Source of the DNA: Anaerorhabdus sp036636695
Lineage (GTDB): Bacteria; Bacillota_I; Bacilli_A; Erysipelotrichales; Erysipelotrichaceae
Length of the DNA: 64,000 nucleotides
Reading direction: 5' to 3' (one strand)
NCBI RefSeq assembly: GCF_036636695.1
Contig: NZ_JAVWNW010000002.1
Part shown: positions 8,035 to 15,494 of the stretch, piece by piece
Layout: each line of letters starts with the position of its first letter
How positions within the stretch are numbered: the stretch's first letter is position 1
Translations under genes and position numbers: made by a program
Notes under the pieces: generated by a model
What the model was told of the DNA's origin: nothing
The model's input: the letters and a program-made list of their open reading frames with translations, nothing else
The model's database searches: none

Positions 8035-8871
8035 TGCTTTTTTAATTTCAACACTCCATTGAGCTCCAACACCAATGTTGTAAGCTTTTGAAAATGATCC
8101 TTGGTTAATTGCTAAACCAACACGGTAAACAGAGTTGATGTAGATAATTGGAGAACCAATTCTTACATCGGCAAAACTTTTACCATAAACAACTTGGTTT
8201 TGATAAACCAACATATCATTGTTATAAATAGTAACTTCTAAACGTTCACCATAGCTAGGATTAATTTTCAAGAATTCTTCACGTTCAATACTTGTCCATA
8301 ATGAACCAAAGCGAACATCAAGAATATCGATAGAACCTTTTACTGAGTCTTCAGTAATTTCAGTATCAACAGTAGGTAATTCAACAATTCTTTCAACTGA
8401 TAATTCAGGTCCAACTTCTTCGAATGAAATTGTACCAGAAGCTAAACGAGCACCTGTATATGCATAAACATCACGACCATGGAAAGTATAACTTGCTTCT
8501 GTATTTGCACGACGATTAGTTACTTCTGAAATTTCTCTAACAGCTTTAATACCCATGTATTTTTTAATATGCGTTAGTGTACCATTGTCTGGAGTTACAA
8601 TATAATGTCCAGCATTTGTAAGAGCTACAACACTTTTTCTTTGTGAACCAACACCTGGATCAACAACGGATACAAAGACTGTACCTTCTGACCAATATTC
8701 TACAGTTTGAAATAAGCGATAACTAGCTTCAAAGATATTATAAGCAGTAATATCGTGTGTTAAATTTCTAATACGAAGGCTATCATCAACGCTGAAGGCA
8801 ACGCCTTCCATTGCGCTAACAGCGCCATCTACTAAGCCAAAGTCAGATTGTAATACTAATGTTTTTTTCAT
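8032..8871 (-). CDS. SAM hydroxide adenosyltransferase family protein (DUF62), copy 1
   Basis: 279 aa, two-domain SAM hydroxide adenosyltransferase of the fluorinase-related family. Known members split S-adenosylmethionine with water into adenosine and methionine. The catalytic triad of that group (Asp-Arg-His) appears as Asp71 and Arg78 in VSVVDPGVGSQR and His131 in FHGRD; VTPDNG binds the nucleoside. The C-terminal beta domain (about 185-279) includes FADVRIGSPI. The start is set at ATG 8871, preceded by AGGAG, because the longer frame runs into the upstream gene. It is a clear paralogue of the next gene upstream and lies 10 bases from it. The ECF transporter encoded earlier in the operon suggests a link to uptake of a SAM-related compound. 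Confidence 0.9.
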   Translation of the reverse strand: MKKTLVLQSDFGLVDGAVSAMEGVAFSVDDSLRIRNLTHDITAYNIFEASYRLFQTVEYWSEGTVFVSVVDPGVGSQRKSVVALTNAGHYIVTPDNGTLTHIKKYMGIKAVREISEVTNRRANTEASYTFHGRDVYAYTGARLASGTISFEEVGPELSVERIVELPTVDTEITEDSVKGSIDILDVRFGSLWTSIEREEFLKINPSYGERLEVTIYNNDMLVYQNQVVYGKSFADVRIGSPIIYINSVYRVGLAINQGSFSKAYNIGVGAQWSVEIKKA

Positions 8872-8881
8872 ATAATTTCTC

Positions 8882-9727
8882 CTATTTAGTGAAAGTGACA
8901 GTCCAATCAGAACCAAAGTCACAGTGGTATTCTTCTACGAAATTTCCCATGGACACAGCCATTGAAACTTTCATAAGTTCATTGTTATAAATAATAGGTT
9001 CTCCTTTTTTAGCCATTCCAAATGATTTGTGGAATAATACGGGTTGGTTAAATTTAGTTTCACCATTATGTTTGATTTCAACGTTAATCATATCGCCATA
9101 GTTGAATCCTGCTTCACTCATCATGCTTAGTGGAATATTTGTCCATAAGTTACCAAAGTTAGGGTCATTGATTTCAAAGATTCCTTCTATTTTGTTCGTT
9201 GAAAGAGTAGGTTCTAAAATTGGATGAGTCACGATTTCATCAAGTGGATAAGTAGCTCCTACTTGTTCATAAGTAATAATGCCTGAAGCAAGTCTTGCAG
9301 CACAGTAGCCAAACAAGTCACGGCCATGGAAAATCGCAACGCCTTCAGTACCTTTGCCTTTAAGGCGATTGATTGTTTCATCAATTTCTCTAACTTCAGT
9401 TATTCCTACATATTTTTTTATATGTGTTAATGCACCATTATCTGGTGTAACGATATAGTAGCCATCGGCTGTTTTTGCAACACATGCACGTCTTGCTGTT
9501 CCAACACCTGGATCAACAACAGATACAAAGATTGTACCTTCTGGCCAGAATTTCATTGATTGGTATAAACGATATGATGCAGACCATGTATCATATTGTG
9601 GAAGTTCATGAGAACCATCCATGATTTCTAATGAGCGATCAACACTTTTGACAACACCATACATAGCGCATACAGCACCTTCTTTGTATGTAAAGTCTGT
9701 TTGAAATACTAAAATTGGTTTTTCCAT
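8882..9727 (-). CDS. SAM hydroxide adenosyltransferase family protein (DUF62), copy 2
   Basis: 281 aa paralogue of the adjacent gene. The triad is intact: Asp72 and Arg79 in VSVVDPGVGTAR, His134 in FHGRD; VTPDNGALTHIKKY is nearly identical in both copies. It differs around residues 11-17, where QTDFTYKEG replaces QSDFGLVDG, and has a short insertion before the catalytic His, so substrate preference may differ. It starts 14 bases after the ECF T-component stop, with AAGGAGAG before ATG 9727. The two copies could work as a hetero-oligomer, since known members are trimers with active sites at subunit interfaces; that is an inference. Confidence 0.9.
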   Translation of the reverse strand: MEKPILVFQTDFTYKEGAVCAMYGVVKSVDRSLEIMDGSHELPQYDTWSASYRLYQSMKFWPEGTIFVSVVDPGVGTARRACVAKTADGYYIVTPDNGALTHIKKYVGITEVREIDETINRLKGKGTEGVAIFHGRDLFGYCAARLASGIITYEQVGATYPLDEIVTHPILEPTLSTNKIEGIFEINDPNFGNLWTNIPLSMMSEAGFNYGDMINVEIKHNGETKFNQPVLFHKSFGMAKKGEPIIYNNELMKVSMAVSMGNFVEEYHCDFGSDWTVTFTK

Positions 9728-9741
9728 AAATTTCTCTCCTT

Positions 9742-10575
9742 TTAAATAAATGGGTTAAAGTAAATGCCATGATTTACAAATGCACTAATTAACAATGAAG
9801 CAACAAATATAGCCAAGCAAACAAGCATAGCTAGAACATCATTGCGTGTTAATGGATGATATGAATACCATGTTCTTGTTTTATATTTTCCATATCCTCT
9901 TAATTCCATTGCATTCGTAATTAATTCGATACGATCGAGTGTTGTGAAAATAAGTGGTGTCAAAATTGTTAAGATATTTCTAAAGCGTTTTGTGATTTTC
10001 TCTTTCTTTGATAAATCAATTCCGCGTGCTTGTTGTGCAAGTGAGATCGAGTGGTAATCACGTTGAACATCGGGAAAATATCGTAAAGTTAGAGATAATG
10101 CTGTACAAGCTTTATAACTAATTTTAACTTTGTTTAATGATGAAGCAAGTTCACTTGGGTTTGTTGTAAGAAAGAAAATAATACCCAGTGGAATTACAGA
10201 TAAATATTTAAGAAGTTTAGTTGTTTGATAAAATAGTTGTTCAAGTGTTACCACATAAGGACCAGCTATTCTAAACAAGATATGTTCAGTTCCATAAATT
10301 TCAACACCTTGCATTGGAGCAAAGATAAATGTCAAAATAAAATTTGTGAATAAGAAGATGAAAACATAAATCAACATAAGCTTTACTTGTTTAAATTGAA
10401 TCTTTGCTACTTTAAACATCGCAAATGATAAAACTAAAACAAAGAGAATCACACGAATATCGTAGGTCAACATAACTGTAGTTGTTAAGAATAAGAAACA
10501 TACTAGTTTGGTAAGACCACTTAAATGGTGAATAAATGTATCAAGTTGATTATAAGAGAACAGTTTAATTTTCAT
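9742..10575 (-). CDS. ECF transporter transmembrane component (EcfT type)
   Basis: 277 aa. Five to six membrane segments, and in the cytoplasmic coupling region the two Ala-Arg-Gly type motifs of EcfT proteins: LAQQARGID and NAMELRGYG. These contact the ATPases. ATG 10575 is chosen because AGAGGAG precedes it; the frame extends to 10617 but that part lies inside the ATPase gene. It overlaps the ATPase stop by 11 bases, so this T component is dedicated to the double ATPase beside it. Confidence 0.88.
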   Translation of the reverse strand: MKIKLFSYNQLDTFIHHLSGLTKLVCFLFLTTTVMLTYDIRVILFVLVLSFAMFKVAKIQFKQVKLMLIYVFIFLFTNFILTFIFAPMQGVEIYGTEHILFRIAGPYVVTLEQLFYQTTKLLKYLSVIPLGIIFFLTTNPSELASSLNKVKISYKACTALSLTLRYFPDVQRDYHSISLAQQARGIDLSKKEKITKRFRNILTILTPLIFTTLDRIELITNAMELRGYGKYKTRTWYSYHPLTRNDVLAMLVCLAIFVASLLISAFVNHGIYFNPFI

Positions 10576-12274
10576 GATGACGTTCTCCTCTTTCTGCAAG
10601 AATAAAGCATTCCACAAACTTCAAAGGATCAGAGATTTCTGCTTTTATCGCAAGTTCGAATAATGAAGTTTCTTTTAAGTTTGCTTCTTCAACTAAATGC
10701 TCATCACATAATACTTCATAGGCTTTTGTATCTGCGAGTTTTTGACCATTGGCAAGAACAATGGCACGTGGTGTGTATTCAAGCATGAGATGCATATCAT
10801 GTGTGATTAGTATAATTGTCTGACCGTTTTTATTTAAATTTTCTAAGAAATCCATGATTTCTGAATAGTGATGATAGTCTTGACCTGCTGTTGGTTCATC
10901 AAGAATTAAAATTTTGGGATTTAACACAAGAATAGATGCAATAGTAACACGTTTCTTTTGCCCATAACTTAATGCACTGATAGGCCATTTTCTAAATGGA
11001 AGTAATCCACAAACTTTCATAACTGAAGTAACGCGTTGTTCAATTTCTTCTTCAGCTAATCCACGTATTCTAAGTCCAAGCGCTATTTCATCAAAAATCA
11101 AATTCTTTGAAATCATTTGGTTTGGATTTTGAAGAACAATTCCAACATGTTCAGCTCTTTCTTTAATTGTATAGTTAACCAAATCTTGGTTTTCCAATAA
11201 AATTGAGCCACTGTCTTCTTTTTCAAAACCAACAATTAGCTTGGATAAGGTACTTTTTCCAGCACCATTTTTCCCAACGATAGCAAGCATTTCACCTTCA
11301 TTAATTGTAAACGATACATCTTTAAGAATAGGACGATTGCCATCATAACTAAAATTCAAATTGCGAATTTCTAGTAATGATTTTTCTTGTGGGCAAGGCA
11401 TTGTACGTTCATGAGCTTTAAACCATGATTGTAGTTGTGTTTTACTCTTTTCGATATTGAAACTATGAATGCTTTCTGGTTTCATATCCGGTGTTATTTT
11501 AATTCCGGCATATTTGCATGCGGTGATATAAAGTGGTTCACGAATACCTTGTTCCAAAAGAATGTTGCTAGACAATACATTATCTGGTGTATCATCCATT
11601 AATATTCTTCCTTCATTCATAACAATAATACGATCAACATGACGGTGAAGTACATCTTCTAAACGATGTTCAATAATAATGATTGTTTTTCCTTCGCTGT
11701 GAATGTCATCGATTAATTCGATAGCGGTTTTTCCAGTAGCTGGATCCAAATTTGCAAGTGGTTCATCAAAAAGTAAGATATCTACATCATCAACCATTAC
11801 CCCAGCAAGTGAAACTCTTTGTTTTTGACCACCGGATAATTCAAAAGGGTTATTTTGTAGAAGTGTTTCCATAGAAACAAGTTCAGCAATTTTTTCTACT
11901 TTTAATTTCATAGTAGACTGAGGTACATTATCGTTTTCAAGTGCAAAAGCAATATCTTCTGCAACACTAAGTCCAACGAATTGTCCATCTGAATCTTGTA
12001 ATACAGTTCCAATTTGTTTTGATAAATCAAATACAGTTGAATTTTTGGTTTCAATATCATTTACGAGTAAAGATCCTTGAATGCTGCCTTTATAAGCAAA
12101 GGGAATTAAACCGTTTAGGCAATTTCCGAGTGTACTTTTACCACTGCCACTAGGACCAACAATTAAAATTTTCTCGCCTTGATTGATTGTTAGATTAATA
12201 TTGTGAAGTGTTGGTTCAGCCTGTGAATAGTATTGAAATGAAAAATCTTTGAATTGTATCACGGGATTTGACAT
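10565..12274 (-). CDS. ECF transporter double ATPase (fused A and A' subunits, YkoD-like)
   Basis: 569 aa with two complete ABC domains in one chain. First domain: Walker A GPSGSGKST at 40-48, signature LSGGQKQR at 146-153, Walker B DILLFDEP at 165-172. Second domain: Walker A GKNGAGKST at 334-342, a variant signature LSYGQKKR at 435-442, and Walker B ILILDEPTAGQD. A linker of about 50 residues separates them. Fused ATPases of this sort energise dedicated (group I) ECF transporters rather than a shared module. The S component is encoded just upstream and the T component just downstream. Confidence 0.93.
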   Translation of the reverse strand: MSNPVIQFKDFSFQYYSQAEPTLHNINLTINQGEKILIVGPSGSGKSTLGNCLNGLIPFAYKGSIQGSLLVNDIETKNSTVFDLSKQIGTVLQDSDGQFVGLSVAEDIAFALENDNVPQSTMKLKVEKIAELVSMETLLQNNPFELSGGQKQRVSLAGVMVDDVDILLFDEPLANLDPATGKTAIELIDDIHSEGKTIIIIEHRLEDVLHRHVDRIIVMNEGRILMDDTPDNVLSSNILLEQGIREPLYITACKYAGIKITPDMKPESIHSFNIEKSKTQLQSWFKAHERTMPCPQEKSLLEIRNLNFSYDGNRPILKDVSFTINEGEMLAIVGKNGAGKSTLSKLIVGFEKEDSGSILLENQDLVNYTIKERAEHVGIVLQNPNQMISKNLIFDEIALGLRIRGLAEEEIEQRVTSVMKVCGLLPFRKWPISALSYGQKKRVTIASILVLNPKILILDEPTAGQDYHHYSEIMDFLENLNKNGQTIILITHDMHLMLEYTPRAIVLANGQKLADTKAYEVLCDEHLVEEANLKETSLFELAIKAEISDPLKFVECFILAERGERHHEN

Positions 12275-12302
12275 GATTAATCTCTCCTTTTCTAAATAGT
12301 AA

Positions 12303-12328
12303 ATGAGCTAACTTTACAATTAGCTCAT
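12303..12328 (-). other. Intercistronic hairpin between S component and ATPase
   Basis: Perfect 9-bp stem ATGAGCTAA / TTAGCTCAT with an 8-nt loop in the 74-base gap between the S-component and ATPase genes. On the minus strand it is followed by TTTACTATTT, a weak T-rich tail. It may act as a partial terminator or as an mRNA-stability element that raises S-component levels. Confidence 0.5.
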
Positions 12329-12348
12329 CTACTTACCTTTATATTGTT

Positions 12349-12906
12349 CTAGTCTTTTGTAAGTGAACCTTTACTTGTCTTTGTTTTTGCGTATGCAACA
12401 AGTAACAATGAACCAATAACACAAGCACAGATAGCATCTAGGATAAATGCTACAACACCTTGAGCGAATACTAGGTTAACAGGTTCAGAATAGATTACGA
12501 TATCTAATACTGGAGCAACGATTACCCAAGCTACAAAGTTAGCAATAATATTTACGATGCAAAATTTTAAAATTTCTGTTTTTCCGATTTTGCCACTTTC
12601 TGCATCCATCATGAAGTATGCAGCACCACCGATTAGAGCAGCAACGCCAGAAGCGATTACCCAGCTCCACCAAGGAGCACCATAGCTAATGAAGTCGTTT
12701 AATGCGTGACCAATAAATGCTACTAAGAATCCACAGATTGGTCCAAATACTGCACCAAAGAATGCTGATACACCATAAGCAATTTGTAGATTTGTTTCAG
12801 GAACTGGTGAAGGAATTTTAACGAACATGAATAGAACCATGAACAATGCAGCACCTAATCCAGTTGCAACGATAGTTTTTGTTGAGAATAAACTTTTCTT
12901 TGTCAT
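12349..12906 (-). CDS. ECF transporter substrate-binding (S) component, UPF0397-like
   Basis: 185 aa, five to six membrane segments. The pattern VATGLGAALFMVLFMFVKI, then SPVPETNLQIAYGVSAFFG and GFIGHAL-type text (here LVAFIGHALNDFISYGAPWW) matches UPF0397 proteins, a group of ECF S components with their own ATPase and T partner. The start is set at ATG 12906 after AAGGGGG. The substrate of the family is not established to my knowledge. The two SAM-splitting enzymes downstream suggest SAM, methylthioadenosine or another adenosyl or methionine compound, as an inference. No SAM riboswitch or T-box was seen upstream. Confidence 0.82.
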   Translation of the reverse strand: MTKKSLFSTKTIVATGLGAALFMVLFMFVKIPSPVPETNLQIAYGVSAFFGAVFGPICGFLVAFIGHALNDFISYGAPWWSWVIASGVAALIGGAAYFMMDAESGKIGKTEILKFCIVNIIANFVAWVIVAPVLDIVIYSEPVNLVFAQGVVAFILDAICACVIGSLLLVAYAKTKTSKGSLTKD

Positions 12907-12986
12907 TTGTCGTACCCCCTTAATGTACCTTATAATTCTAGCATAGTTTGACAATAAATAAAGATGATAAATTAGCTATTTTGCAG

Positions 12987-13298
12987 TTATTTTTTGGTAT
13001 TTTCATCAATACTTTCAGGAATGTTGGTAGGATTCTTCAAAGTTGATGATTTATCGTGTTGAACAAGACTCATCTTATACTTTCGATAAAATGAAATTGC
13101 CAACATTGTGAAGAGCAAAGTACCAAATCCAAAAGGAATTAACCATAGAAATGCTAACTCAGCAGGAGCACTTGCACCCATATATTTTGCAGCATAATAA
13201 CCTTGGACGTAATCATGGGTAATAATAATGCAAGCAAGGTGTGTTACAAGTAATGCCAAGATGGTAAATGTGATTGCTAATATCTTATTTTTTTTCAT
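12987..13298 (-). CDS. Small two-pass membrane protein upstream of the ECF operon
   Basis: 103 aa. Two hydrophobic segments (about residues 7-27 and 46-68) with a short loop rich in Tyr and Ala between, and a polar Lys/Asn-rich C-terminal tail in the cytoplasm. TAAGGAG precedes the ATG. It lies 80 bases upstream of the S component on the same strand with no clear terminator between, so it may be the first gene of the operon. I do not recognise a family. Confidence 0.65.
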   Translation of the reverse strand: MKKNKILAITFTILALLVTHLACIIITHDYVQGYYAAKYMGASAPAELAFLWLIPFGFGTLLFTMLAISFYRKYKMSLVQHDKSSTLKNPTNIPESIDENTKK

Positions 13299-13386
13299 AA
13301 ATTACTCCTTATAGATTAACAGTACAGGATATATGTGAGAAAGTGAAGAAAAAAGGCTTTAAATCGAGGGTTTTTAATGAAAAAAG

Positions 13387-13415
13387 TTTACAAGCAAGAT
13401 GAGGTATGATAAAAT
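13387..13415 (+). promoter_or_regulatory. Promoter of the rpsF-ssb-rpsR operon
   Basis: TTTACA (13387-13392), 17-base spacer, TAAAAT (13410-13415). Confidence 0.7.
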
Positions 13416-13418
13416 CAT

Positions 13419-13462
13419 AGGCACGGGTAGATAAATCGTCTACTCCTTGCCTAAGTATAGGC
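13419..13462 (+). promoter_or_regulatory. Structured rpsF leader RNA (candidate S6:S18 autoregulatory element)
   Basis: In the 5' leader the segment folds as AGGCA (13419-13423) with TGCCT (13448-13452), an internal loop of CGG against TCCT, and an inner stem GTAGA (13427-13431) with TCTAC (13439-13443). A second hairpin, GCCT (13449-13452) with AGGC (13459-13462), uses the same bases, so the two folds exclude each other. Many bacteria carry an rpsF leader bound by the S6:S18 complex. Both proteins are encoded in this operon, which fits, but I could not compare the loop with the published motif. Confidence 0.5.
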
Positions 13463-13487
13463 CAATAGACCATAAGGAGGTGTACAC

Positions 13488-13778
13488 ATGAGAAAATATG
13501 AAGTCATGTACATCGTAAATGCATCTTTAGAAGATGCTAAACGCCAAGAAGTAATCGAAACAATGCATGCAATCATCACTAACGGTGGTGGTAAAATTGC
13601 AAATGTTGACGAGTGGGGCGTGAAAGAATTTGCGTATCGTATAGAAGACATGACCAAAGGTTATTACGTTGTAGTAACATTTGAAGCTGACAATGAAACT
13701 GTTAAAGAATTTGACCGTTTAATGCGTATCAATGCAAACATTGTTCGTTACATGATTATTAAACAAGACGAAAACTAA
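13488..13778 (+). CDS. rpsF: 30S ribosomal protein S6
   Basis: 96 aa, usual S6 length. Starts MRKYEVMYIVNASLED and contains WGVKEFAYRI and KGYYVVVTFEAD, standard S6 text. S6 binds S18 on the platform of the 30S subunit. AAGGAGG stands 7 bases before the ATG. First gene of the rpsF-ssb-rpsR operon. Confidence 0.98.
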   Translation: MRKYEVMYIVNASLEDAKRQEVIETMHAIITNGGGKIANVDEWGVKEFAYRIEDMTKGYYVVVTFEADNETVKEFDRLMRINANIVRYMIIKQDEN

Positions 13779-13790
13779 GAGGTATCCCTA

Positions 13791-14258
13791 ATGATTAATC
13801 GTGTCGTTTTAGTCGGAAGACTAACAAAAGATGTTGATTTAAGAAAAACGTCATCTGGACTTTCTGTTGCGACGTTCACAGTTGCTTGCAATCGTAGAAC
13901 ATCAGGACAAAATCAAGAGAGACAAGCTGATTTTATTAACTGCGTTGCTTGGCGCCAAACTGCTGACTTTTTAGGTCAATATGCTAAAAAAGGAGCACTA
14001 GTTGGAGTTGAAGGACGTATCCAAACACGTAATTACGACGGTACTGATGGTAAAAAGGTATATGTTACAGAAGTTGTATGTGATTCATGTCAATTGCTTG
14101 AATCAAGATCTGCTTCTGAAAACCGTTCACCTTCAAATTTTGATACTCCATCTTATTCAGGGATGGAATCATCTGGTTATGAAGCGGACAACAGCGGTTT
14201 TGAAGATTTCAATGCTGGACCATCTCTAGATATATCTAGTGATGATTTACCATTTTAA
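13791..14258 (+). CDS. ssb: Single-stranded DNA-binding protein
   Basis: 155 aa. OB-fold domain in residues 1-105 (MINRVVLVGRLTKDVDLR, FINCVAWRQTADFLGQYAKK, GVEGRIQTRNYDG), then a disordered Ser/Gly/Asn-rich linker and the acidic C-terminal tip DDLPF that recruits replication and repair proteins. It lies between rpsF and rpsR as in other Bacillota. Confidence 0.97.
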   Translation: MINRVVLVGRLTKDVDLRKTSSGLSVATFTVACNRRTSGQNQERQADFINCVAWRQTADFLGQYAKKGALVGVEGRIQTRNYDGTDGKKVYVTEVVCDSCQLLESRSASENRSPSNFDTPSYSGMESSGYEADNSGFEDFNAGPSLDISSDDLPF

Positions 14259-14276
14259 GAAAGGAGATTATCTACC

Positions 14277-14507
14277 ATGGCATTTAAAAAACAAAGAATG
14301 GGACGTAAGAAAGTATGTTATTTCACAAAAAATAATGTAACTTCTATCGACTATAAAGATATCGAATTGTTGAAGAAATTCGTTTCAGCTAACGGAAAAA
14401 TTATTCCAAGACGTGTAACTGGAACTCGTGCTAAATATCAACGTATGTTAGCAACAGCAATCAAACGTGCTCGTCAAATGGCATTATTACCATACGTTAA
14501 TGACTAA
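14277..14507 (+). CDS. rpsR: 30S ribosomal protein S18
   Basis: 76 aa, normal length. Contains IDYKDIELLKKFVSANGKI and RRVTGTRAKYQRMLATAIK, the conserved core of S18. A single Cys remains near the N-terminus (KKVCYF), so the zinc-binding form is absent. AAAGGAG precedes the start. Last gene before a strong terminator. Confidence 0.98.
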   Translation: MAFKKQRMGRKKVCYFTKNNVTSIDYKDIELLKKFVSANGKIIPRRVTGTRAKYQRMLATAIKRARQMALLPYVND

Positions 14508-14512
14508 TAACT

Positions 14513-14541
14513 AAACCTCCGTCGGTATGATGGAGGTTTTT
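14513..14541 (+). terminator. Terminator of the rpsF operon
   Basis: AAACCTCC / GGAGGTTT stem, 11-nt loop, T-rich tail. Read-through to the next gene is possible, since no clear promoter was found before 14562. Confidence 0.8.
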
Positions 14542-14561
14542 GAACTTTTGGAGGGTGAACC

Positions 14562-15494
14562 ATGAATAACAATGTAAGAAAGATAACTGATGGCGCAATG
14601 ATGGTTGCGCTTGTAGGAGTCCTTATTTTAATTAATCGTCAATTTGCAGGTATTCTAGAACTATTTGCTTGGATTTTACCTTTACCAATGGTATTCTTTA
14701 CTGCAAAATATGGATGGAAAGATGGAATATTGCCTTTATCAGCTATGGTATTATTAACACTGATTTTAGGAACACCACAATCAATCTATTATTTTGCGGT
14801 TACAGCTATATCAGGACTTATTTATGGTAATGGTGTAAAAGTAGGTTGGAATAATCGTAAATTATTGTTTGTTACAATGACTATTTCAGTCATATCAAGT
14901 TTGGTAACAACAGTTTTATTTGCGTCTTTTTTCGGTTATGATATAAATATGGAAATTAAAACCATTGGCGATACAATGAATCAAGTTATTGGTTCAACGG
15001 GAGTGGCTTTTGCATTTGATGTGACTCAACTTATTAAAGTATCAGTTGGCTTTAGTGTTATTTTTGCAGGTGTATTAGAAGGATTACTTATTCACATGAT
15101 TTCACGTTTGATGCTTACACGCTTTGGTTTTCATATTCCAAAGGCAAAACCCTTGTCACAAATTAATGCTCCAAAATGGACAGGGTATGTTGCGTTAGTT
15201 GGATGGGCAGTAGCAGAGTATGGACTTAGAACACCATTAGAACAAAATATTCAAGTGCTTGCGATGATTGTATTAATCATTTCAAATATCTATTTAATTG
15301 GATTTGGATATTTAGGAGCGGTGATTTTAGGTGCTGCGAAATTCAAAAAGAATATTAGTCTATATCTTATGATTGGATTGATTTTGTTTATGCAAATAGC
15401 TATACCAGCATTAGCATTTTTTGGATTTTTATATATTACCACGGACTGGCGTGAGAATCTTTTGAGGAGGGTTCAAAATGGACAAACTAAATAA
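14562..15494 (+). CDS. yybS: DUF2232 membrane protein (YybS-like)
   Basis: 310 aa with about eight membrane segments spread from residue 10 to 300. Position directly before gdpP and rplI, the length, and motifs such as LPLPMVFFTAKYGWKDG match Bacillus YybS (DUF2232). The family fold recalls ECF S components, but the substrate and role are unknown. The stop overlaps the gdpP start by 17 bases. Confidence 0.85.
   Translation: MNNNVRKITDGAMMVALVGVLILINRQFAGILELFAWILPLPMVFFTAKYGWKDGILPLSAMVLLTLILGTPQSIYYFAVTAISGLIYGNGVKVGWNNRKLLFVTMTISVISSLVTTVLFASFFGYDINMEIKTIGDTMNQVIGSTGVAFAFDVTQLIKVSVGFSVIFAGVLEGLLIHMISRLMLTRFGFHIPKAKPLSQINAPKWTGYVALVGWAVAEYGLRTPLEQNIQVLAMIVLIISNIYLIGFGYLGAVILGAAKFKKNISLYLMIGLILFMQIAIPALAFFGFLYITTDWRENLLRRVQNGQTK

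Noticed and set aside
12955..12986. Riboswitch upstream of the ECF S component
   Set aside because: The gap to the upstream gene is too short and holds no SAM, T-box or vitamin-type leader pattern.
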